Shown here: piece by piece, positions 6,327-12,652 of the stretch
Position numbering within the stretch: the first letter of the stretch is position 1
Layout: every line of letters starts with the position of its first letter
Assembly (NCBI GenBank): GCA_015222985.1
Contig: JADFWI010000147.1
Coordinates: 1 to 12,652, forward strand
DNA from: Pseudomonadota bacterium
GTDB lineage: Bacteria > Desulfobacterota > Desulfobacteria > Desulfobacterales > C00003060
DNA length: 12,652 nt
Direction of reading: 5' to 3'
Notes under the pieces: model-generated
Told to the model about the DNA's origin: nothing
Seen by the model: the letters and a program-made list of their open reading frames with translations, nothing else
Database searches by the model: none
Made by a program: the position numbers and the translations under genes

Positions 6327-7262
6327 TCACAATCTTTGCAAATATCGCATCTTGTCAAGATCCCGTTTGAAGGAATCATCGCTTGAGAGTTTCTCCAGGG
6401 CCTCATCGATCATCGAAACCATACCGGCTTTATCATCCGGCAGATTTCCATTGATGGGGACATAATTGGAGACATGATCTGAAAGATATTGAGAGGTAAC
6501 TTCAAGATCTTTGATGAGGGCCCTCTGCTCCCTTAAAATCGTCTCCGGACCCGGCATTTGAAAGCTACCTTCCATCCACCATTGATATACCGGGGTGCCG
6601 GGCTGAGGCGTGAGGGTTCTCACACGGATAAAACCAGGATCTATCCGGTTGAGCACCTTGGCTGTGTCGCAAGCATGCTCAGGCCAATTTGCCTCACCCC
6701 CGATTCCCAGCAGCACATAGACGGAGACCTCAAATTGGACGTCTTTTGCCTTGGCGCAAGCGCTGATCATGGTCTCAGGGGACGCGCCTTTTTCAATCCG
6801 CTTGAGCAACCGAGCGCTTCCGGTCTCAAGACCAACGTGAAGTCGCGTTAACCCTGCTTCTCTTATCCTTTCCAGGCTCTTAAGGGATCGGCGCCTGAGG
6901 GTTTGCGCGCGCGCATAGCTTGTAACCCTGGCAAGGGATGGAAAAGCGCCATGAAGATGACCAAGGATTTCACACAACGCCTCCGTGTTGACGACCAGGC
7001 TATCCGAATCCCCTATAAAGACAGTTTCTACGTTTCCGCCGGTAAATGCCCTGGCCGTATCAATATCTCTCTTAACCTCTTCGACCGGACGTTTCTCAAA
7101 TTTGACATCCTTGTACATGGGGCAGAAAGCACACCGGTTCCACGGACACCCTCGGGTAACCCTCAACAGCAGGCTGTCCGCCTCACTCGGCGGCCTGTAA
7201 GGCGGAAAATCATAAGTCTCTTCAGCCTCGGCAAGGCGCCTTCCGAAACGAAAGTTGGACAT
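6327..7262 (-). CDS. Radical SAM protein with CX4CX2C cluster motif
   Basis: This 311-residue radical SAM enzyme presumably binds a 4Fe-4S cluster and cleaves S-adenosylmethionine to start radical chemistry. The cluster motif is RGCPWNRCAFCPMYK with C39, C44 and C47, spaced C-x4-C-x2-C rather than the usual C-x3-C-x2-C. Further barrel motifs are FIGDSDSLVVN, LHVGLETGSARLLKRIEKG and LLGIGGEANW, followed by TPQPGTPVYQWW. It lacks an obvious B12-binding domain or a second cysteine cluster. I recognise the family (stand-alone radical SAM proteins with CPWNRCxFC) but not a proven substrate. It is the first gene of the operon leading to birA, KptA-like and cca, which does not define its role. The ATG at 7262 has only a weak Shine-Dalgarno. 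Confidence 0.85.
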   Translation of the reverse strand: MSNFRFGRRLAEAEETYDFPPYRPPSEADSLLLRVTRGCPWNRCAFCPMYKDVKFEKRPVEEVKRDIDTARAFTGGNVETVFIGDSDSLVVNTEALCEILGHLHGAFPSLARVTSYARAQTLRRRSLKSLERIREAGLTRLHVGLETGSARLLKRIEKGASPETMISACAKAKDVQFEVSVYVLLGIGGEANWPEHACDTAKVLNRIDPGFIRVRTLTPQPGTPVYQWWMEGSFQMPGPETILREQRALIKDLEVTSQYLSDHVSNYVPINGNLPDDKAGMVSMIDEALEKLSSDDSFKRDLDKMRYLQRL

Positions 7263-7272
7263 AATCTTTATA

Positions 7273-7301
7273 TAAATAGCCTAATCGTTTAAAAATGACA
7301 A
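7273..7301 (-). promoter_or_regulatory. Possible promoter of the radical SAM-birA-kptA-like-cca operon
   Basis: Minus-strand TTGTCA (7301-7296) is followed after 17 nt by TATTTA (7278-7273). The predicted start would fall only a few bases before the ATG at 7262, so the message would be almost leaderless. An alternative promoter further upstream cannot be excluded. Confidence 0.4.
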
Positions 7302-7400
7302 TAGAATCTCGCCAGGAAGAGTCAGAAGCCCTATATGTTGTAGCTGCAGGTCCAGGACATACATTTTGTAGTATTTTTGCCTTTACAAACCTATATCACT

Positions 7401-7428
7401 TTGTTAATGTCCGTCGGATTGTTATACA
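7401..7428 (+). promoter_or_regulatory. Possible promoter of smc-ftsY
   Basis: TTGTTA (7401-7406) is followed after 16 nt by TATACA (7423-7428), with a start expected about 30 bases before the smc ATG. The Shine-Dalgarno AGAGGTG at 7453-7459 is seven bases from that ATG. Bases 7302-7400 show no further recognisable signal. Confidence 0.45.
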
Positions 7429-7466
7429 TGGCTAGAATGTGAATAGCTGTCTAGAGGTGTTTTGCC

Positions 7467-10400
7467 ATGAAGATCAAACAGTTAGATATTGTCGGGTTTA
7501 AGTCTTTTCAGGACAAAACAACCATGCAGTTTCCTCAAGGCATTTGTGCCGTAGTAGGCCCCAACGGATGTGGGAAAAGCAACATCGTTGACGCGCTGCG
7601 TTGGGTTATGGGGGAACAGAGTGTCAAGCAACTCCGCGGCAAGTCCATGGAAGACATCATCTTTTCGGGCAGCGAGAATAAGGGCGCCTTGAATCTGGCC
7701 GAGGTAGATCTGACACTCATTAATGACAACGGCAACACACCTGAAGAATATCGAGACTTTTCCGAGATCATGATAAGCCGACGCCTGTTCCGTTCGGGTG
7801 AAAGCGGTTACTTCATCAATAAGCGGCCGTGCAGGCTTAAAGACGTCCAAAACCTGTTGATGGGAACCGGTGTCGGGTCAAGGACCTATGCCATCATCGA
7901 ACAGGGAAAGATTGGAACACTCCTTGATGCCGGCCCTGAAGAACGACGGTTCTTCATCGAAGAAGCAGCAGGCACCACCAGATATAAGAGCCGAAAACAC
8001 GAGGCCCTTCTAAAAATTCACCGAACCCAGCAGAATCTGTTGCGCATCAGTGATGTTATCTCCGAAGTTAAACGCCAGATAAGCAGTCTCAAGCGCCAGG
8101 CCAGGAAAGCTGAGCGCTACAAGACCTATCAAAAGCAGATTGAAGAGCTGGAAATAAAGCTGGCAAGCTATGAATACAAGGCTATCTCGGCCGAACTGGA
8201 CGAAACCGCGGGCTTGCTGGAATCCTTGCAAGACGCGGACTTCAAGCACGAATCCGAGCTGGCAAAGCTCGACGCCGCCATTGAACAGATCAAAGAGGAA
8301 CGAGCAGCCAAGCACCAGCGTATCTCAGAAGACAAGGCCCGAAGGTATGACCTGCAGCGCTCGCTCGACAAACTGGAGGCGGACATTGATTATAGTGCCA
8401 GAGACCTGGAACGTTTGATTGCTGAAGGTGATCATGTCAAGGCCGAGCTAAAAGAAATTGAGGGGAAAAAAAGGGAAATCGCTGGAGAATGCCGGAACCT
8501 GGAGGAACGAAAGTCCGCCATCCGAGAACACATGCGCAATATTGAGGATACGGTAACACAAGAAGTGGCTGTCGAGGGGGCACTCAGAAAGCGGATTGAG
8601 CAGTCGAATCAACGCCTTGAGGCCAAGAAAACAAAGCTGGTGAACCTGGCAAGCCGCAAGGCGACTTATCAAAACACCCTGGAGAATGCCTCCCGAGACA
8701 GGGCAAACCTCTCAAGACGGCTTGATCAACTCAAGACGGAAAAAATCGAAACCGAAAACGAAGTCATCGGGTTTGGCAAAAAGATGGCTGCAGCCGAAGA
8801 CAGACACCATGCCTTAAAAGGGAGCCTAAACGAAATAACGGCGGTTCTTGAATCGTTGGAGAAACAACTCCGGGAAAACCGTGAAGCCCTCAGTCAGCAA
8901 GTCCGTGCGACCCAAGCTGCGGAACTTGAACGGCAAAAGATACGATCCCAATACGGGGCGCTCAAAAAGATGGATGAAAACTATGAGTGGTTCAGGAAAG
9001 GCGTTCAGGTTGTCATGAGGCAATGGAAATCCCGAAACCTTGAGGAAGCAGGCATCTGTGGTCTTGTGGCTGACGTTATCGAACCCGAACCCTCCTATGA
9101 AGATGCTGTGGAAGCAGCTCTAGGTGAAACCCTACAATACGTCATTGTCAAAGACCATCAGGGGGCCGTGACAGCCATCGAGTCTCTCCGGACCCTCTCG
9201 GGAGGCCGAGGTGGTTTCATTCCAATGAAGACGGTCAGGCCCTTGACTGGCGCAAGTTCCAGCTCCGATTCCCAGACTCACGATCTCCTTATCAAATACG
9301 TGAAAATCCAGGGAGGCTACGAACACCTGGTTCAAGCCCTTCTTGGTCATGTCATGGTTGCTGAACACCTTGGAGCGGCCTTGCAATTGTGGAACCAAAA
9401 CGGGTCACCCCAGACCATTGTGACGCCTCAAGGAGATAGCGTCTGCCCTCAAGGCATACTGACCGGCGGAAGCACGGAGAACAGCGGATCCGGCATCCTG
9501 ACCAAGAAGAAGGAAGTAAGGAATCTGGCAGCACAGCTCTTGGAGTTGGATAGCTCTGTTGAGAGCGCCAGGGCGAGACAAAAAGAGCTGGAAAGCGAAG
9601 CGGTGGCGCTGGAGACAAAACTTCAGCAGGCCCGACAAGCCCAAAGCCAGAAGAATCAACAGCTCGTCGAGCTGGAAAAAGACCTTTACGTTCTCCGGGA
9701 AAGGCTCGAACATGCCCAGAGCCATCTGGAGATCCTTTGCCTTGAGGAACAACAGATTGAAGGAGAGCAAATTGACGTAGAGCAAGAACTTTCAAGACAT
9801 CAGGAGATCGTGACTGAGCTGGCAGAAGAAATCCACGCTGAAGAATCGATGATCGAAGAGACAAAGTCCGATATCAAAGAAACGTCGGAAAAGCTGCAAT
9901 ATATCAGCGAAAAAGTCGTAGAACTCAAGCTGCAACTGACTGCCTTGCAGGCAGAATACGAGAGCTCGGAGAGCACTTTGAGACGGTTAACGGATTTTCA
10001 GCGCGACAGGAACAAAAAGCTTGCCCAGTTAGAGCGAGGGCTGAGACATACAGAGGAAGACATAGTTGCTACTGAAAAACGATTGTCAACAGGTCGAGCC
10101 AAGATTGCCGAGCTATGCACGAAACTCAAGACCATGGAAGAGGCTCTGGCTCAAAGCGAAACTGAATACCAGGCCATTGAAGGAGCATTGCAGCAAAACG
10201 ATCAAGCCCTTTCTGAGGTTAGAACAAGACGACAAGAGACCTTCCAAAAGATCCAGCAGCTCGAGTTGAAGCAATCCGAAAGAGAGATGAAACGCAATCA
10301 TCTCGTCGGTCGTATTCTGGAGAAATACCACCAACAAATTGAAATATTGACACAGCAATGCGAGACCGAGGGCTTTTCGGCGGAAGAGACACAAGGGGCT

Positions 10401-11021
10401 TTGACGGAACAGCGGGAGAGGATCGCGAGAATCGGGGACGTCAACCTCACGGCCATCGAGGAATACGAAACCCTGAACGAACGATATCACCTCCTGACTC
10501 AACAGCGCGACGACCTCGTGGGTGCCATTGATGCCCTTCATCAGGTCATCCGAAAGATCAATCGGGTCTCTTTGAAACGGTTCATGAAAACCTTTAAGGC
10601 CGTCAACGAGAAAGTCCAGACAGTCTTCCCCAAGCTCTTTGAGGGAGGAACAGCCAAACTGACGCTGACCAATCCGAAGCGGCCCTTGGAGTCGGGCATC
10701 TCTTTCCTCGTACGTCCTCCCGGGAAAAAGCTCACGCGCATGAGTCTCCTTTCCGGCGGGGAAAAGGCCCTGTCAGCCATTGCCCTGGTCTTTTCTCTTT
10801 TCATGATAAAGCCAACCTCATTTTGTGTTCTTGATGAAATTGATGCTCCGCTGGATGAAATGAACGTCTTGCGCTTTAACCATCTTCTCCAGGAAATAGG
10901 AAAAAAGTCTCAGGTTGTGATGGTTACCCACAACAAGCAAACCATGGAAATGGCCAATGCGCTCTTTGGCGTGACCATGGAAGAAAAAGGGATATCCAAG
11001 CTTGTCTCAATCAATCTATGA
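7467..11021 (+). CDS. smc: Chromosome segregation protein SMC
   Basis: This 1184-residue ATPase of the SMC-ScpAB condensin organises and segregates the nucleoid. The N-terminal head has Walker A GPNGCGKSN (31-39). The sequence FIEEAAGTTRYKSRKHEALLK leads into the first coiled coil, about 170-520, rich in E/K/Q heptads. The hinge is about 525-680 (AGICGLVADVIEPEPSYEDA, GGRGGFIPM, CPQGILTGGS). The second coiled coil runs to about 1030. The C-terminal head has RIGDVNLTAIEEYE (from about 988), the ABC signature LLSGGEKALSAIAL (near 1093-1106), Walker B FCVLDEID (1119-1126) and D-loop APLDEMN. All ATPase motifs are intact and length is typical. The ATG at 7467 has a strong AGAGGTG. The stop overlaps the ftsY start by ATGA. 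ScpA and ScpB are not in the window. Confidence 0.98.
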   Translation: MKIKQLDIVGFKSFQDKTTMQFPQGICAVVGPNGCGKSNIVDALRWVMGEQSVKQLRGKSMEDIIFSGSENKGALNLAEVDLTLINDNGNTPEEYRDFSEIMISRRLFRSGESGYFINKRPCRLKDVQNLLMGTGVGSRTYAIIEQGKIGTLLDAGPEERRFFIEEAAGTTRYKSRKHEALLKIHRTQQNLLRISDVISEVKRQISSLKRQARKAERYKTYQKQIEELEIKLASYEYKAISAELDETAGLLESLQDADFKHESELAKLDAAIEQIKEERAAKHQRISEDKARRYDLQRSLDKLEADIDYSARDLERLIAEGDHVKAELKEIEGKKREIAGECRNLEERKSAIREHMRNIEDTVTQEVAVEGALRKRIEQSNQRLEAKKTKLVNLASRKATYQNTLENASRDRANLSRRLDQLKTEKIETENEVIGFGKKMAAAEDRHHALKGSLNEITAVLESLEKQLRENREALSQQVRATQAAELERQKIRSQYGALKKMDENYEWFRKGVQVVMRQWKSRNLEEAGICGLVADVIEPEPSYEDAVEAALGETLQYVIVKDHQGAVTAIESLRTLSGGRGGFIPMKTVRPLTGASSSSDSQTHDLLIKYVKIQGGYEHLVQALLGHVMVAEHLGAALQLWNQNGSPQTIVTPQGDSVCPQGILTGGSTENSGSGILTKKKEVRNLAAQLLELDSSVESARARQKELESEAVALETKLQQARQAQSQKNQQLVELEKDLYVLRERLEHAQSHLEILCLEEQQIEGEQIDVEQELSRHQEIVTELAEEIHAEESMIEETKSDIKETSEKLQYISEKVVELKLQLTALQAEYESSESTLRRLTDFQRDRNKKLAQLERGLRHTEEDIVATEKRLSTGRAKIAELCTKLKTMEEALAQSETEYQAIEGALQQNDQALSEVRTRRQETFQKIQQLELKQSEREMKRNHLVGRILEKYHQQIEILTQQCETEGFSAEETQGALTEQRERIARIGDVNLTAIEEYETLNERYHLLTQQRDDLVGAIDALHQVIRKINRVSLKRFMKTFKAVNEKVQTVFPKLFEGGTAKLTLTNPKRPLESGISFLVRPPGKKLTRMSLLSGGEKALSAIALVFSLFMIKPTSFCVLDEIDAPLDEMNVLRFNHLLQEIGKKSQVVMVTHNKQTMEMANALFGVTMEEKGISKLVSINL

Positions 11022-12088
11022 AATGGTTTAAAGGAAAAAAGAAGGCAGAAAAGGCCCCTGAGGAAGAACCCTGCCAGCCCGTGGGACAGGATATTCAGCC
11101 TGACGTGGCACAAGAGGCTGAACAGATTCTCGAATCAGTTGAGACTGAAGAGCAAGATGTTGCGACCGAGGAAGAAAAACAAGGATTTTTCCGGAGACTC
11201 AGAAACCGCCTCTCCAAGACACGAAAGTCCTTTGTAAACCGTGTGGATCAGCTTCTGCTGGGAAAAAAGGAGATTGACGAAGAACTCCTCGAAAACCTTG
11301 AAGAAATACTCATCACCTCGGACATAGGCGTGCAGACCACCATGGACTTGATCCAAAAGGTGAGAGAAAGGATCGGCAGGAAAGACCTGAACAATACTGA
11401 AGAACTCAAGGAGGCTCTTCAAGAAGAGATCCTGGCTTTTCTCAAGGTCCAGACAGGTCCAGACAGTGTTTCCCTGGAAACACCTTATGTCATAATGGTA
11501 GTGGGAGTAAACGGTGTAGGTAAGACAACAACGATCGGCAAGCTTGCTGCTCGTTATATGAAGGAGGGCAAGCGGGTTCTGTTGGTTGCCGCTGACACCT
11601 TCCGGGCAGCAGCCGTTGAGCAGTTGGAGATTTGGGCCCAACGTGTGGGCTCTGAAGTTGTCCGGCACAAGGGAAAGTCCGACCCTTCCGCTGTGGTCTA
11701 CGATGGTATTCATGCGGCAAGATCAAGGGGCGTTGATGTGGTTATCATTGACACTGCAGGACGTCTTCACACCAAAGTCAATCTTATGGAAGAACTCAAG
11801 AAAATCCGTCGGACAGTGGCCAGGCAACTCCCTGACGCCCCCCATGAAATCCTGCTGGTGCTTGATGCCACGACCGGACAGAATGCCATCTCACAAGCTC
11901 AACTCTTTCACGAAGCCATTGAAATCACCGGGATTGCCCTTACCAAACTGGACGGCACCGCAAAGGGAGGGATCGTCGTGGGCATATGCCACAGCCTCGA
12001 GCTCCCCCTCAAGTATATTGGCCTGGGAGAAAAGGTCGATGACCTGCAGGAGTTTGACGCTGATGCCTTTATGAAGGCGTTGTTCTAG
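11018..12088 (+). CDS. ftsY: Signal recognition particle receptor FtsY
   Basis: This GTPase docks SRP-ribosome complexes at the inner membrane for co-translational insertion. The 356 residues comprise a charged, acidic N-terminal A-like region (about 1-55) and an amphipathic basic helix GFFRRLRNRLSKTRKSF (56-72) that may bind lipid. The four-helix N domain follows (about 73-145), then the G domain with G1 GVNGVGKTT (163-171), DTFRAAA (193-199), DTAGR (245-249) and TKLDGTAKGG (309-318). The C-terminus GLGEKVDDLQEFDADAF is typical of FtsY. The start ATG at 11018 lies within the smc stop (ATGA overlap) and has no clear Shine-Dalgarno, so translation probably depends on smc. No intrinsic terminator with a T-run follows. 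Confidence 0.98.
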   Translation: MKWFKGKKKAEKAPEEEPCQPVGQDIQPDVAQEAEQILESVETEEQDVATEEEKQGFFRRLRNRLSKTRKSFVNRVDQLLLGKKEIDEELLENLEEILITSDIGVQTTMDLIQKVRERIGRKDLNNTEELKEALQEEILAFLKVQTGPDSVSLETPYVIMVVGVNGVGKTTTIGKLAARYMKEGKRVLLVAADTFRAAAVEQLEIWAQRVGSEVVRHKGKSDPSAVVYDGIHAARSRGVDVVIIDTAGRLHTKVNLMEELKKIRRTVARQLPDAPHEILLVLDATTGQNAISQAQLFHEAIEITGIALTKLDGTAKGGIVVGICHSLELPLKYIGLGEKVDDLQEFDADAFMKALF

Positions 12089-12114
12089 GCTATCTTAACC
12101 GTTCACGAGTTCAG

Positions 12115-12313
12115 AGGTTCAGGGTTCAGACGTTCACCGAAAATCTGAACCGTTGATTCAAGGTAACCCTGAGCCGACTTCGCCATAGTAGCCGTTTCAG
12201 CCGTCGTAGCCTATGGCTACTATGGCGAAGCCGGCAGGCTACGACGGCTGAAACGGGGCTCTCCGCCATAGGCTATGGCCCGCAGGCGGGTGAACCCGGA
12301 ACCTGTGAACGTC
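12115..12313. repeat. Composite interlaced inverted-repeat element
   Basis: This is the 238-base gap between ftsY and the response regulator gene. Core: 12173-12193 pairs with 12215-12235 (20 of 21 positions), and 12192-12212 pairs perfectly over 21 bases with 12236-12256. The arms lie in the order A-B-A'-B', so the two hairpins are mutually exclusive unless a pseudoknot forms. Outer arms: 12115-12127 pairs with 12292-12304 (12 of 13) and 12129-12137 with 12305-12313 (9 of 9), again interlaced. Smaller hairpins sit at 12265-12270/12274-12279 and 12279-12283/12286-12290. There is no T-run, so it is not a standard terminator. No open frame is convincing. It resembles REP/BIME-like intergenic repeats in style only. 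Confidence 0.75.
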
Positions 12314-12326
12314 TAGAGGTAATCCA

Positions 12327-12652
12327 ATGGCAAAAAACGTTCTTGTCATCGACGACGAATCTAACTTGCGTCACATGCTGACTGCGGTCCTTGAAAAGGC
12401 CGGGTATGCGGTTGTTGGCGCTGCAAACGGCATGGATGCCTTGCCCTTGCTGGAAAGCAGGGGCTTTGACGTTGTCCTCTGTGATCTGCGCATGCCGAAA
12501 ATGGACGGGATTGGCTTCCTGAAAGAGATAGGCAAGCGACGTATCAACACAACGACCATTGTGATGTCGGCATACGGCACAATCGATACAGCCGTGGAAG
12601 CCATGAAGCTTGGTGCGGCAGACTACATCTCCAAGCCCTTCAAACCGGATGA
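12327..12652 (+). CDS. Response regulator receiver domain (partial, 3' end missing)
   Basis: The first 108 residues form a CheY-like receiver that takes a phosphate from a histidine kinase. It has the acidic pocket D9/D10/E11 (VLVIDDE), phospho-acceptor D53 in LCDLRMPKMDG, S81 in VMSAYG and the invariant K103 in ISKPFKPD. The spacing AYGTIDTAVEAMKLGAADYISKPF is typical of receivers in NtrC-family sigma-54 activators. The output domain lies outside the window, so NtrC membership is inference. The ATG at 12327 has Shine-Dalgarno AGAGGT at 12315-12320, with the seven-base spacing also seen at smc. Transcription probably starts in or before the repeat element upstream; no clear promoter was found. 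The gene runs off the window end. Confidence 0.92.
   Translation, partial: MAKNVLVIDDESNLRHMLTAVLEKAGYAVVGAANGMDALPLLESRGFDVVLCDLRMPKMDGIGFLKEIGKRRINTTTIVMSAYGTIDTAVEAMKLGAADYISKPFKPD

Noticed and set aside
9352..9864. 170-codon minus-strand frame inside smc
   Set aside because: It is a shadow of the SMC hinge and coiled-coil coding region, with no own ribosome site or recognisable protein.
11135..11713. 192-codon minus-strand frame inside ftsY
   Set aside because: It lies opposite the conserved FtsY N and G domains; no domain is visible in its own translation.
12173..12256. Intrinsic terminator of ftsY
   Set aside because: The stems are strong, but no T-run follows on either strand, so a standard intrinsic terminator is not supported.
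12371..12604. 77-codon minus-strand frame near the right edge
   Set aside because: It is antisense to the receiver domain, whose aspartate and lysine motifs are intact on the plus strand.

Overview
This window is a gene-dense bacterial chromosomal segment of moderate GC. It carries mostly housekeeping genes: hemB, birA, an HD-domain CCA/tRNA nucleotidyltransferase, smc, ftsY and tRNA-Arg(CCG). There are no transposases, phage genes, CRISPR arrays or plasmid functions. The gene content and protein style (a ClpX-like AAA+ protein beside hemB, the smc-ftsY pair, a probably NtrC-type receiver, and spacers rich in inverted repeats) suggest a Gram-negative anaerobe of the Desulfobacterota (former Deltaproteobacteria). 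That assignment is inference from family resemblance, not a database match.

Layout. Bases 1-314 hold a possible 3' tail of a plus-strand gene (ending at 85) and a block of AATGCCTA/TAGGCATT repeats. This block can fold as a two-way terminator between that gene and hemB. Next is a minus-strand pair: a ClpX-like unfoldase with a long C-terminal extension (1302-3071), then hemB (315-1292). A short spacer follows, with a strong promoter for a plus-strand tRNA-Arg(CCG) at 3208-3283. The tRNA lies antisense over the 3' end of a four-gene minus-strand operon transcribed from about 7262 down to 3219: radical SAM protein, birA, a divergent KptA/Tpt1-like protein, and cca. A 204-base divergent spacer (7263-7466) separates it from the plus-strand pair smc-ftsY (7467-12088), whose genes overlap by ATGA. 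Bases 12089-12326 are a non-coding block of interlaced inverted repeats. The window ends inside a response regulator gene (12327 onward).

How the genes relate. smc (chromosome organisation) and ftsY (SRP receptor) are co-transcribed and translationally coupled. KptA-like and cca are coupled the same way, and both families act on RNA ends or phosphates, which suggests a tRNA or RNA end-repair link. The ClpX-like protein keeps the GYVG pore loop and the IGF motif that ClpX uses to dock ClpP. It lacks the zinc-binding domain and has about 180 extra C-terminal residues, so it is probably a specialised unfoldase.

No obviously new multi-gene system is present. The points most worth a second look are the extended ClpX-like protein, the altered active site of the KptA-like protein, the cca stop codon lying inside an antisense tRNA, and the interlaced palindromes downstream of ftsY.
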